Positions 23,311 through 35,500 of a stretch of DNA of 64,000 bases are shown here, piece by piece. Position 1 is the first letter of the stretch; every line of letters begins with the position of its first letter. A program made the position numbers and the translations under genes. The stretch is taken from contig NC_089739.1 in NCBI RefSeq assembly GCF_035083965.1, positions 9,350,001 through 9,414,000 of the forward strand. The letters run 5' to 3'. This DNA is from Branchiostoma lanceolatum (taxonomy: Eukaryota; Chordata; Leptocardii; Amphioxiformes; Branchiostomatidae). The notes under the pieces are model-generated. The model was given only the letters and a program-made list of their open reading frames with translations, ran no database searches and was not told the DNA's origin.

Positions 23311-24191
23311 ACAGAGGAAGACAAAGCTTAAGATTTGGTTTAAGAAAAAGACTCGACTACTTTCTTTTTTGCACATGGGCTAAGGGTAGGGTGCCACGCC
23401 CCTCCTTAAGCAAATTTAATGTAGCAGTTAGAACTTAAGAAGTCTGTAAGAATTTTATATCAAGAGAAATTGAAAAAAGGTAGTAGGTCAAGTATACAAA
23501 AAAACTGTGGGATAGAAATGTTAAAAGCTTGGTGATCTTATTAAAAATGTATTACTATTAGATATATTCGTGTTACTTGCATGTACAGTAGCAAAGGATT
23601 TTTGAAGTTCCAAATTGATAAACATCATTTTCTTTGATGAAAGAGTTGAAAAGAAGAACATGTATTATTAGATATTATTTGATTGAAATCATGTGATACA
23701 ATCATATGTCTATGACATCACTGTGTTGCCAAGTTCATATTTACAAAATACTTGTTTTTGCAATATGTAAATATTGATTAGACATATTGGTTGGCAAAGT
23801 CTACTGACGTAAGCTTGTTTTGTAATGATTCTTACACACGACAAATGATATTGGATCATAGAGTTCAATACTACATTGTCCATACATGTATTCATACTTT
23901 TTTTTTGTATTGATTTAAATGCAAATTATTGCCAGAACTTTCAGATGATTAAAAGTTATCTTTATGAAATACAATTTTCATCTGATATGTAAAAAAGTAA
24001 GGTTATATACAATGCCTTAATTTAGACTCAATTTAACTTAAACCATACAAAAGATTTTCCAAAGGATTTATATCTTATCTTATTAATTAATATTATAAGC
24101 AAACTTAACCAAGAAAATAGGCTCCTATAACTACATATAAACCCAGCAAACAAGGACTCAGTGCTACTGTGAGTAAACTATTCTTTTATAC

Positions 24192-24425
24192 AGACTATCA
24201 AGAAAATGGGGCCCTTAAGACATGACATGAGCACATCCAACAAGTCCTCGGTAATACTTGTAGTTTCTTGTCATGTTTCCCCAAGGCTGGTACAACAGAC
24301 TATCATTTCATATAGCAGACAACCAAGAAAATGGGCTACTTAAAGACATGACATGATCACAGCAAACAAGGACTCGGTAGTACTTCAAGTTGTAGTTTCT
24401 TGTCTTGTTTTCCTTAAGGCCTGTG
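24192..24425. repeat. Tandem duplication, about 126-bp period
   Basis: The unit AAGAAAATGGGGCCCTTAAG, GACATGACATGA, CAAGTCCTCGGTA, GTAGTTTCTTGTC and GTTTCCCCAAGG recurs from about 24318. A partial third copy (AGCAAACAAGGACTC) starts near 24147. Noncoding. Confidence 0.75.
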
Positions 24426-26954
24426 CTGTCTTGTCCTTGGCGGGGCTGGGGACATTCCGCTGATTTTTGGTAGGCTGGTGCTACTGTTGATCTTTGCCGA
24501 GAGGTCGCGTCAGGTCACGTCTAAGGAAACTCATTATCTCCGCCCCCCTCTAATGTCCTCACTTAAAATGGGACGAGTCTATTGGTCAGACTGGCAATTT
24601 TTAATTGATTAGATCAATTTTATTTTGGGCATTGAGCTGGGCTTGTTTTAACCACAAAATTGTCACAAGTATACATGCTATTTTCAAATTGTACATGTAC
24701 TGTCACACTGGTTTTTGATGGTTACAAAATGATACAATGAACTTGAGATTCATAAAATCTGTTGTGTTATAATTACTGTTTCATTGTTAAAGTTGATAGT
24801 ATTGTAAATTAGGATAATGAAACAGTAGAACATAAAGATGCATGTACTCATCAATTAATGACATTTCACCCCCTGCCCCTTCTTTTCTTTACTTATGATA
24901 AATTAATGATATGTATCTCAATCTTCTTTTTTGAAGAATTAATGATGGAAATATGCTGAAAAGTGGTTGTCCATGTCACTTGCATTAAGATTTGTTCATA
25001 AGAATATTTTCATTTTTTTGTGCCAAAATGTTACATAGTGGGCCTTTAATGGGACAGAAAAAAATTGAAAGCCAGAGATAGCCCTGGTCCCATTAGTCTT
25101 TCTACCATGTGTAATTATAAGGTGACCATGTGACCTCAGACTATGTTCAGTTTTCCCATGGTGTTGTCCCCTTCCTTGCATGCCTGACTTGCGACAAGAC
25201 CCCCTCTGAACAGAGGCCTTCTTGTCTTTGGCGCCTCCTTAGGAGAAAGTCCTCAAAATACCTGGTCACCTGACACCGCCCTGGGTGGGGTCAAATGGCA
25301 GTGTAGGCAACACCATAGGAGGGGAATCCATCCAGGGCCCAAGTTTCTGTACTAAGTAAATGCATATAAGTTCGTGTGGTTTATATTTTGCGCTAAGGGG
25401 AAAATGGAGTGTTCGTGGTGGTTTTAAGTTCGTGTAGAGAAGTAGAAGAGATACTACTTTGGGATCAAGTGAGCACAGACACACAAGATTTGCCATGGCC
25501 AAGGAACAAACTTTATTTCACGCTCACATCCTCTCTCCTCTATTTCTGCAGTCCAACTGTGCTGTCTTGCTTATTGTCTCCCTTTTTATCTGTGTGGGAC
25601 TCCTTATCTAATCCAGGTCAATTAATTATGTGACAGTTCTTCAAGAAGGGTCATCATTTCACATGTTTCTGTCTTATATTGTCAGCACTTCACATGTTTC
25701 TGTCTTATCTCATCTGCACTTCACATGTTTCTTAGAGATTCAGATGGTCTATCTCTTATAAAAACATATGGGACAAATATCTGCCACATTGCCAGTTGAA
25801 ATACATGTACACTATATTACATTCGCAGCAGTGCTATAGTCACATACTGCTACAGTTAATGGACAAAAATGTTCGCAGTGTCTGTGGTGAAACGGTCTCC
25901 ACGAAAACTGCGAACATAAAACCACCTTGAACACTTCAGAATCTGCATTTACAGTAATTTACAGGGCATTTTCTGTGGTTTTATTTCTGGGTTCCGTGTT
26001 ACATTTTCCATTGACCTCGAATTCACGGCACAGCAAATATTTATAGATTCTCACTATAGTTGTATGACTACATTATCTCCAGAATTGTTTCAACTGCGAA
26101 ATTTAAAGCTCTGTGAAAACCTCATTTTCCCTCCTGCTGGGAAATAAGACTTGCAAAACTAAAATTTACTACCTGCTTTGGTAAAAGTGTAATTAGGACC
26201 AATCAAAGTAGTGGATAATGATCACTTAATTGGGCTGTTTTGGTGGGCGGTGTTAATGTGTATCATGTGATAACCTCCTGCTATATATCTTGCCATTTGC
26301 AGTCCGAAATTGGTCACTGCACCAAAGTGTAACAGACCATAATATACCCCTGCTCAGAATCTACCCGGGTCTATTCTGGCCAGGGGTAGACTGACCTGCC
26401 TGCTACACTGGGCAAAACTACAAAATTGAAGATTTTTGAAAAAGTTTACAGGAATCTTTTAACATTTTTTCTTTATTTCATAAAATCTACTTTGCAAGAG
26501 GAATTGTCCACGTAAAATGTGTAGGTTGCAGACTGAGCTAATTGAATAATTGCTTGTTACTAATGTGCGCATGTGCATGTGTTCAGAAAAAGGCCTTGTA
26601 TTGTAAAGACTAATCACAACTTTCCCATAGCTTTGAAGAACAAAGCACACATTGTTGAGGGGAGGGGGAGGTGGGAAGGGAAGCTCTTTAAACACCAGTG
26701 TACTCAGATCAGCTTTGGGTAGAAAATAGGGGCAGAGGAGAAAATGTCAGAGGATCATGTTACAAGGTGAATCAAACAACCCCCTGTCTAACACTTTTTA
26801 CCTCACCTCACCTATTCTGCGTCAGCTAAATAGACTTTTCACACCGTGAAAAAAAGTTTGTCCTACAGTATGTTCAGGTGGTATTTGATAATTGACTCAA
26901 TACAGACATAAATGTTGTTTCAGATCTGTAACTTTGTAAAAAGAAGTTTTTTTT

Positions 26955-27180
26955 TAGATTTTAAGGAAGGTTGCTCCATCGTCCATGGTTCAAACCCAAC
27001 CAGGTTATACCACACAAAAAATGTGCAGAATGCTTTCTCTACTGTAGCATGTGCACTCAGTGCTTATAATTATGAGAAAGGGTATGTCAGTATAGACACA
27101 CACCACTACCAGTGGACTACGGTACTACTAGTAGTAGCCCCCTACTGTGATACTATGTGGCCAAAGGAAGGGCTATAGAA
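26955..27180 (+). mobile_element. Probable tRNA-derived SINE
   Basis: A B-box-like TGGTTCAAACCC lies near 26985 after a weak A-box region. The body resembles the downstream part of other SINE copies in the window. The 5' end is indistinct. Confidence 0.4.
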
Positions 27181-27272
27181 ATGGATCGGGAAATGAGGAA
27201 TACCCTATGTTGGTCATGGACCTGGACTTTGCCAGTGGAACTTTCAACTTGAGACTGTGCCCTCTTGTTGCT

Positions 27273-27486
27273 GTACTGTAAATGCAGAAATGTTCGTGGT
27301 GGTTTTAGTTTGCAGTTTTTGCGGTGAACTTTCAGCGCAAACATAAAACCACTGCGCCCACCTATGACTGTAGCGTTATGTAAGTATTGACTTGTTTCAA
27401 ACGCGATCTTAAAACCACCACGAACACTCCATTTCCTCCCTACCGCAAAATAAAAACCACACAAAACTTAAATGCATTTACAGTAT
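27273..27486. mobile_element. MITE with TACTGTAAATGCA ends
   Basis: The left end GTACTGTAAATGCAGAAATG mirrors the right end TAAATGCATTTACAGTAT. Inner arms carry TTCGTGGTGGTTTTA and TAAAACCACCACGAA. Partial relatives lie at about 25356-25440, 25857-25975 and 46965-47062. Confidence 0.75.
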
Positions 27487-28829
27487 TTCCTGCGCACACA
27501 CAGAAGATTCTTTCCCTCCCAGTAATATTGCAATTGAAAACCTGGTCAGAAGAGAGCTGCCCCAGGCGAAAAATTCCACAGGTGTTACTTTTAAAGCATG
27601 GCCCGATTTGCACACAAGTTTTTAGAGTTGACTCGAGGCTGTGTGTGAGGAGTTTGGGCTGCTCATTGCAAGCGGAGTTTTCCTACTAGAAAACGCTACT
27701 TGAGTGGCCTAGGGTTCTCCTTGCACGGTCCTAGGCCTGAGTTGACTCCAAGTTGACTTAAAAACGCAGCCTATATTATGATGATACTATTAATAGTATA
27801 TTTCACTGGTCTCAAAAACAATTATTATCTGCCCAGGAGGTGAAGCAGGTACTATGTTAATCATCATACTTATTTATAGTCTGTGCATCTTATGATTAAT
27901 AGCAGTTGACACTAGCTGTCTTGTAATGTTTACAATGTAGTTCATACATTTGGGGGAGGGGGTCCTTTGATTTGAAAAGATACTTGTTGTATGGGCTTGG
28001 CTTATAAAAGTGTTTGTAGGGATTTTTAGTCACATTTCTTCCTTAGGGCTTGTCTAGAAATTAGATTAGATAATTATACGTAATTACTAACTATTTGTTC
28101 TGTTAATACCAACATCAGAAACTGTCATACACAAGTTTATTCACACAATTCTCTACCTAGTAAGTGTTAATAATGTATGTGTCATACTGGCAAACCTTTT
28201 TTTCACATTAGCTCTGAAATCATTATTATTTTTTTGATTAATCATTAATTTTGATCAAATGACAGCTACACATCTAAATCTGGGTCAGTTACAGTTCAGT
28301 GACCCTATTAAGACCTACCTTATGTCAACAAGAAATACGCCTATACACACAGTTTTCTTGGTCTAAATGAAAGACACATTATCTAATTTGTGATATTTCC
28401 ACAAAATCAATAAATTCTATGACAAGTTTAATCTTAGATTTTTGGATGTTATTAAAACTTATTGGTTGTACAAAAATGTTAAGTCCCAAATTTCTAAAAT
28501 ACTGTTCTGGTAAATTTTGCACATGGGGCAAGGGTTACAGTTGAAGGCACTTTCAAAAGGGACAATACCTGGGGCAAAGTCTACTTGTCTGTCAGCAAAG
28601 AGGGAACTTTCTTCTCAGACAGAGTTGAAAATGTTCAAAAAGAATGGAAAAGACCAGGTGATACTACTTTAGTAGACAGTATTACTTGATTAGTACAACT
28701 AGATTCATTGCTTTTGTGTCATAGCCGTCTTCCTATCAGGTTAACAAGTGTTAACTGTGTAAGCTGTTTCTTTATATCTATCATTTAAAAGACAACAGTT
28801 ACTGTAAAAAGCAGTGAAAGGAGAGCGTT

Positions 28830-28915
28830 GGTTTCTACCTTCCAATACCTTGCTGTGGACAAACCCACTAGGCCCTATGGCTTAAAAAGGCTCTGGGACC
28901 ACATTTATCTTCTTT
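28830..28915 (+). mobile_element. 3' fragment of the SINE family also seen at 41565
   Basis: TTCTACCTTCCAATACCTTG, then CCACTAGGCCCTATGGC and AAAAAGGCTCTGGGACCA match the 3' body of the copy near 41755-41845 (TTCCAATACCGTACC, CCCACTGCCCCTAGCC, AAAAAGGCTAAGGGAC). It lies just upstream of a Rab32-like exon. Confidence 0.6.
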
Positions 28916-28962
28916 AACCTATTAATAAAATCAATTTAAGATATTTTCCTTTGTTTCTTCAG

Positions 28963-29111
28963 GCGTCATCGGGAGACAAGAAGGAACACCTGTACAAGAT
29001 CTTGGTGATCGGAGATCTTGGAACAGGAAAGACTAGCATTATCAAGAGATACGTTCATCAGTTCTTCTCACAGCACTACAGGGCAACTGTATCCTTTTGT
29101 ATGCGCCAAGA

Positions 29112-29163
<52 letters not shown>

Positions 29164-29265
29164 GTGTGTGTGTATATGTGTGTATGTGCGTGTGTGTGTG
29201 TATATGTGTGTATGTGCGTGTGTGTGTGCGTGTGTGCGTGTGTGTGTGTATATGTGTGTATGTGC

Positions 29266-29297
<32 letters not shown>

Positions 29298-31415
29298 TTG
29301 TGTGTGTGCAGACAGCATATATGTACAAATCGATTGGGACAACAATGAGCCTGCCAGCGGCTATCTATGGCACTTCAGCGGAACTTCAGGGCAAATTGAA
29401 GAAGATAGATACTTTTGCTATGAAGATTTGTTCACATTTCAAAGCACCATATATAAGTTGTAAGTTTAGTAGAATTTGTTTTTGTGGCCCCTGACCTTCA
29501 AACCACAGATTGGGGTGGACTTTGCCCTCAAGGTCATCAACTGGGATGCAGACACACTAATCAGGTTACAGTTGTGGGACATCGCAGGTAAGACTCCATT
29601 TATTGATTTGTTAAACAAATCTTTTAAGTCGGTAAACGTTGAATGGCACAACATTGTTCTAAATTTCTTCATGTTATGTCTTTGCATCAAGACAGCTTAT
29701 AAATAAATGAACAAATACATGTTGATCAAAAGGAGTTGATTGCTACATTAAATGTGCTCTTTAATTTTATTATTACTTAGATTATACTCTTGCAGAAGTC
29801 AACATTTATAACTTTTTCTGTAAATGTGGACTTGTGCAAGAGTATAATCATTATATTGTTATATCATTGACAAAATGTTATTGTTGATTTTATTGTGGTG
29901 AAATATAGGACAAGAACGGTTTGGAAACATGACAAGAGTATACTACAAGGAAGCAGTAGGAGCATTTGTAGTGTTCGACGTGACGAGAGCGTCGACGTTC
30001 GAAGCCGTGTCCAAGTGGAAGAACGATCTAGACAGCAAAGTTCAACTTCCCAACGGCCAGTCAATTCCTGCAGTCTTATTGGCCAATAAGGTGAGAAAAC
30101 GTTTTCACAACTGGCCATAGGTTGATGTTATATACAGGCTTTCATTTGATGTCTAGATCTCCAAACCAGGCTCTAAGCATTTGGAAGTTAAGTAGATGTT
30201 ATCAGACATAAATCATGCAAATGAGGGCCTCATTTACATTATTTATGAGGAAATGCTACAATATCCTCCTTTGCTAAGATAAGACTTTCATGCTTTAAAC
30301 AACTTTCGTTATTTGGGTAGAGAAGATGATCAACTGACATTGTTATTAAATTCATGCAAACAGGGTCCTTAATTGTATAATGAAATGATGGAAAACATCT
30401 TTTAAGAATTTACTCTAACTTGATATATAACTTTCTAACTTTTTTCTTCATCTACAAAAGTTTAAGAGTGTCTATGTTTCTGTCTCAGTGTGACCAGGCG
30501 AAGGAGGGCATGGTAAATAGCACGTCTCAGATGGACGAGTACTGTAAGGAGAAGAGCTTCATCGGCTGGTTCGAGACGTCTGCCAAGGAAAATATCAACA
30601 TCGACGAGGCGGCCAGATATCTTGTCACTAGGGTATGTTGTTTTTATGTTTCCCTTCACATTACCAGTGCAATAGCATACTACTAGATGGTAGAGTGCTC
30701 GCCTTGCACACGGGAGGTCTTGAGTTTTTATCCCAACCGGGTCATACTAAAGACTTGGTCATGCCTGGCTCACTTTAACTTTTCATGGAAGGTAAACATA
30801 TTGTTTTTGCTCCGTTTCTTCTTCTTCCAAACAAATAAGGTCAATGACCTGTACCAGACTGCTGTCACCTTGGTTTAACTGGTTAAGTAGCAGACACCCT
30901 GTGGTGTTTGATTATTAAACATATACTTTGTAGCAAGTGGCAGGACACTAAGCTTGAGGGGCTGGTCACCATATATATACATGACTTTGTATTATATATG
31001 AATGCATGTGTTTGAATAAGAATAAACAGAGCAGCAGATTGTGAACTTCGTAAACATTATGCATTTGCTTGCAAATGTTATCTTATAGTTCATAGTACAT
31101 TCAATTAATAGTTCATTCTTTCATCATTCATTTATTCACTCACCCATTTATTTACTCATTTACTCTCTCATTCATTCAATCATTCATTTGCTCATTAATT
31201 CACTCATTCATTCACTCATCCATTCATTCACTAACTCATTCATTCCTTCAATCATTAATCCATCCATTCATTCTTTCACTCATACTTTTATTCCTTTATT
31301 CCAGATACTAGCGAACGACAAGGCGAACAGCTATGACGATCCGGTGGACAAAGACAAGATCATGCTGGACGGAACAAGCACAGACGAACCAGAGGGGCGG
31401 GGCAGCTGTTGCTAA
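28963..31415 (+). CDS. RAB32: Rab32/Rab38-family small GTPase (all but the initiator exon)
   Basis: Exons 28963-29088, 29509-29587, 29909-30090, 30489-30632, 31305-31415 (TAA at 31413-31415) give 213 residues plus a Met from an upstream exon, i.e. 214 aa (vertebrate Rab32/38 are 211-225). With Met as 1: P-loop GDLGTGKTS (18-26), switch I RATIGVDF, G3 WDIAGQE (66-72), G4 NKCD (129-132), G5 ETSAK (159-163), and prenylation Cys-Cys at 213-214. Ile in place of Thr in WDxAGQE is a hallmark of the Rab32/38 subfamily, as are HYRATIGVDFALKV and NMTRVYYKEAVGAF. Family role: trafficking to lysosome-related organelles. All introns are GT-AG and phases agree. The 420-base intron after the first listed exon is mostly a TG repeat. 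Rab32 versus Rab38 cannot be decided; it may be pro-orthologous to both. Confidence 0.95.
29114..29312. repeat. (TG)n microsatellite with TATGTG interruptions
   Basis: About 200 bp of TG dinucleotides broken by TATATGTGTGTATGTGCG units. It starts 25 bases after the donor of the Rab32-like exon 28963-29088. It generates long spurious Cys/Val and Thr/His open frames. Confidence 0.97.
30685..30905 (+). mobile_element. tRNA-derived SINE in Rab32-like intron
   Basis: The head has an A-box-like TGGTAGAGTGCTCGCC and a degraded B box GAGTTTTTATCCC, followed by the SINE-like CAACCGGGTCATACTAAA and a pyrimidine-rich body. The damaged B box and lack of a cloverleaf exclude a working tRNA gene. Confidence 0.6.
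31085..31300. repeat. (ATTC)n-type tetranucleotide repeat
   Basis: Imperfect CATT/CACT/CAATCATT tetramers fill the end of the last Rab32-like intron, close to the acceptor at 31304. They may serve as its pyrimidine-rich tract. Confidence 0.9.
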
Positions 31416-32214
31416 TGGCAACTCGTTATAGCACTGTAATTATCACTAATTAACATGAAAACAAGGTTATTGTTTTGCATATATGAGTTTGTTCTTGTTA
31501 CGTTAAAGGACAGCATTTTCAAAAGAAAATTTTTCTACAACCAACAGCAATTTTTAATAGCCGTGTAATTATCACTAATTGACATGAAAACATGATCATT
31601 GTTTTGCAAATGAGTTCATTCATGTTCAGTTAAAGGACACAATTTTCAAAAGAAGATTTTTCTACTACCGATTTGTAAGGAAATGCCTTGGCTATGTCTG
31701 TAGCCTTCATCGTGTAGAATAACCCATTAATTGAGTCACACATGACGGTATCTAGTGGGTCATTCTTTCTGAAGAAGGTTGGATATTATACAGCTAACTA
31801 TTTGTTTACCCCCATTTTTCATGCATTGTTAGTGAAAACTTAATAATTTTCCCTATGACTAAACAGAAGTAAAAGCAAAACTGTCATATTAACACTTCAC
31901 CATGTAAATGTTGTTATGCATAATCATGTAAATTGTAAGGAAAATAGTTGACCTTCATAAAACGACCTTCAACTTTATGAAGAATCGTGTCAAATGTCAT
32001 CGCTGCAATGTCTTTAAATCATTGATTTCATTATAATTGACCCAAGTTATCAAGCTCAAGAGTAACTTAAATGTGTAACTGTTACTGTATTCAATTATTG
32101 CAAAAGTTCTAGTATATTGTATCTTTATTTTCATTTAATGATCATGATATTTGTAGACCTTTGGAGTTCCATGGCTGCAAGTATTGTTGCATAGCATCAC
32201 CTTGTTAAAATAAA
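31416..32214 (+). other. Rab32-like 3'UTR with an internal duplication and poly(A) signal
   Basis: The segment 31436-31544 (GTAATTATCACTAATTAACA, then TTTTCAAAAGAAAATTTTTC) recurs at about 31565-31672, a 129-base period tandem duplication. AATAAA at 32209-32214 is the first canonical poly(A) signal after the stop. Confidence 0.5.
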
Positions 32215-34409
32215 CCATCACAATGCCTTTAACTACTCGGAAAATGGGCCAAAAATCAGTGTGCATCTATTTGTTATGCATTAAATCATGATTGTGCCCC
32301 AAACTCAAAGCTGTAGCGATAGATTCTTCGAATTCAGTCATCTTTCTATAATATAGTTACTAACAAAGTCCATGGATTTTCAGCTCTTAATGTCACAGTC
32401 AATTATGTTACATATCATACTAATACAACTCCATGAGAAAGCATTTTCGATGCAAAACTGTCTCAAACATACTATGCTATACAGTAAACATGATGTACCT
32501 ACAATTATGTATATGCTGACTTTTACATTCAATTTCAAGTGTAAGTAGAAAAAGTTTTTCACTGAAACTTACTTGTAACCTGAAGTATTAAATGATGCCA
32601 TTGAAACATGTCACCTTGCAAAACACCAGGATGATTTTGTGATCAAGCAGTATTTAAGAAAGTCTTATTGAAAAAAATTAGTTCCATTTCATTAGGATGG
32701 AACAGTGCTTTTTGAATAGCCAGTATGCAAGTCAGAATCAACTTATGGCCTTGCTGTATTTTTTAATGATCTTGCCAATGTATATCTTGATATTATTAGT
32801 ATTATATTAGGCAGAAGTTTTGTATTGTAGATGTTTGATGTGAACAATTTCATTGAATAATATTATTTGAATTTGTATAAAAAGTGCTTAACCAATGGTT
32901 TTTGATTATTTGTTTTTGGTAATTTGGTTAAGACATGGGGAAAGGTTTAACATGCTCTTAGACTATATGTAACTGTGTTTATACCTACTCTTGGACTTGT
33001 ACTTCAAACATTGTAAGAATTGAATAGTTCAAGAGGAAACGTAGTTACAAAGTTCCCAAACGTGTTCACTAAGATATTGTATGGGATAGATTAAAGCAAT
33101 TAAGAAGACATAGTAATTAAAACTGCCAAATTAGCTACTTTAAAAGACTTGCCATTTCTGTACCTCATCACATTGATGTTAGTCATAAAACATGTGCTGC
33201 AGTTCTTTTGCCTTAAATTTGAAAAAAAATTAGTACTGTAACAGTTGTTTCTTTTATTGAGGGGGTATGACATTGCAATAAACAAGTCATGTATAACCAA
33301 AGGATGTGTACATAATGACTTTGCTTTTTTTTCAAGCATTGCTAGCAAAGTTGTTGTATTTTGTTGTTAACAGATGTTATCTGTGACGTTTGAAAAGTGA
33401 CCAAATTTATTCAGACAAATATTTGTCAGACATATCTACAATATCAAGGACTTGAAAAACAAACATTTCTACTAAAAAAAGACAAGATGGTTTTCATTGC
33501 AAATCTGTGTAATTATAATCATGATATTCCAGAAATACAGTGAAGCTAGAACACATGTTCTGTAGAGGAATGATAATAAGCTCTTCAAAATTCAATCTGA
33601 CAAATCTACAAATTAGTACAATGAGGACTGAATAGAAATTGAAACCATTTCTTTTCCAGTTCCAAAAAGAAGCTTTCATCACAACACGTGGACCTTCCCC
33701 ATATGACTAAGACAAATGAAGCTGTTTTGACTGTGTTTACAATACTTCAGGGTGACGTCGTCTCCAGATTGGACTCGATCACACTTCCAACAACCCCCCC
33801 ATACATCAATGACATGCCAACCCCTTCAGGCATGCCATTTTGATTGGAGTACGCCCAGTTATGCCTCTTAACCCTCCGCCCAAATACAAACGGTCTCGTT
33901 TCAAAGTCTCGCATTTCGACAAGCCCAGCTTTTCGGAACGGCGGGTCAGGGTCGGCTTGGATAGTTTCAATTGCCAGTTGGACTCGAACTTCGGCGTTTA
34001 TGTGAACTTAGGGCTTGGTGTTTGCGTAGCAGTTAACCTTGACGTTATGTGTGATGGACCGGCACATGCCAGGCAAGTTTGCTCTCCAAATGTTTTACGA
34101 GAGATAAACTTTTCACCCCTATCAAGTTCATGTCCACTTCTGTTCAATTACATACATTTGTATACTGTAAGTCAAACCTGCCCAAGAGGACCACTTGGGA
34201 CCAAAAAATTTTGTCTATATGGACAGGTGGTCACTGTAGACAGGTCAATCTTAAAGGGAAGCAAAACCTGAAATTGAAAAGCCTACAATACTATGCCAAA
34301 TATACCCCAAAGTTGAGTTGTCACTTGTTTTACCTACAAAAAGTCCGTCATAGTCTATGAAATACTACAAAAAGAGGAAGCCAACGCTTGTAAGTTCACC
34401 GGTTACCCT

Positions 34410-34530
34410 AAAGGCCACACCAATTTGATTTCTTGGTTAACGGATTTCTATTTTCAAAAAAAAAATTTTTCATGACTTTTTTTTAAAAATAAAAATCTGT
34501 TAACGAAGAAATTAAATTGGTGTGGCCTAA
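34410..34530. mobile_element. Foldback MITE with GGCCACACCAATTT ends
   Basis: TAAAGGCCACACCAATTTGA (left) mirrors AAATTGGTGTGGCCTAAG (right). Inner arms TTCTTGGTTAACGGATTTCT and AAAATCTGTTAACGAAGAA also pair. A longer, more diverged relative spans about 36395-36615. Confidence 0.85.
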
Positions 34531-35073
34531 GACTGCCACATGAAAAAAATTGATATCAAGGCCTTCTCAAGAATGTCTTGAACATCCGGATATCTGAAGT
34601 GTGCGTACCTCGGAGATTACTGTATCTGATGCTGCTTTTAGCTTATAGTACATGTGCATCTTTTTATATTCACTGACTTCTTAATGTTGTTTTTAACGTA
34701 ACGGTTATAATGTTATAGTTGACGTCACCAGCATACTAACATATTGACCATAAAACTTATGGACTTACTTTCCAAATGTAGTCACATATCAGAGTCATCA
34801 GACTTGGGTGAGTCAGGCAAAGGCTTGAATGTATTTTTACGTATACCAAAGAACAAGGATGACGGAGTCAGCTGAAAATTTGGGTAATTCCCAATCCTTC
34901 CCAGTGTTTGTTCTGTAAACTTCAGTCTTATTATATACATAATGACATTTACCAGAACACAGAAGAATTTTCATGCTAAGACGTAACAGTACGAACTTGT
35001 TTTGCCGTGTAAGCATGTATAGGGTGGTTTTTAAAAAGACTAGATATACCAAAAATGTGAAACAAACTATACA

Positions 35074-35500
35074 GTCAAAACTGGCCAAGAGGACCACTCG
35101 GGACCAATGAAATCTGGTTTATATTATGTATGTGGACAGATGGTCACAATAGACAGGATTCTTAATGCTTGTGTCAGAGGTAAAGTTAACATTTATCTAA
35201 GGGACCACCAAAACTTGTACCCATTGGACTAAGATTAATGGCCATTGTAGTCCTTATGTAGAGGGGGTCACTTGACAGATTTGACTGATTCAATCATTCA
35301 TTGGCCAGATGGTCCATAATTATGTAGAGGTGGTCACTTGTCCATGTTGGACTGTATATCATTGGCCAGATGGTCCATATGTAGAGGTGGTCACTTGTAC
35401 ATGTTGGACTGTATAATTGGCCAGATGGTCCTTATGTAGAGGTGGTCACTAGTACATGTTGGACTGTATATCATTGGCCAAATGGCTCTTACATGGAGTT
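35074..35500. repeat. CAGTCAAA-ended repeat with minisatellite-like interior
   Basis: It starts TACAGTCAAAACTGGCCAAG and contains about four 60-70-bp units of GGTGGTCACTTGTACATGTT, GGACTGTAT and TTGGCCAGATGGTCC. A related single unit lies at about 34170-34255. The TACAGTCAAAC end resembles pogo/Tigger-type termini; that superfamily is inference. Confidence 0.7.

Larger units (their letters stand above)
15022..23317. other. GC-rich, palindrome-dense block bounded by inverted motif arrays
   Basis: The block is bounded by the inverted 13-mers CCTCTGTAAAAAA (15022-15034) and TTTTTTACAGAGG (23305-23317), each followed inward by arrays of GGACTAGTCC-type palindromes. The interior is richer in CpG than the flanks and carries duplicated segments, several CAAGGAGGTTAACCTCCTTG-type sites, foldback elements and a TATA box. 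No open frame in it resembles a transposase, integrase or polymerase. No clean target-site duplication was found outside the 13-mers. It may be a large non-autonomous transposon, a nested cluster of elements, or a regulatory CpG-rich region. Confidence 0.45.

Noticed and set aside
15022-23317. Calling the whole block one defined transposon with target-site duplications
   Set aside because: The bases outside the inverted 13-mers (CAAGCCAA and AAGACAAA) do not form a convincing duplicate and no transposase-like frame was found, so it is left as an unresolved block.
28951-29494. Long Cys/Val-rich and Thr/His-rich open frames on both strands
   Set aside because: They are translations of the TG/CA microsatellite at 29114-29312. 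The real exon ends at 29088 with a donor.
33840-34271. 143-codon plus-strand open frame
   Set aside because: No recognisable domain, its end runs into a CAGTCAAA-type repeat, and no supporting splice sites or neighbour context.
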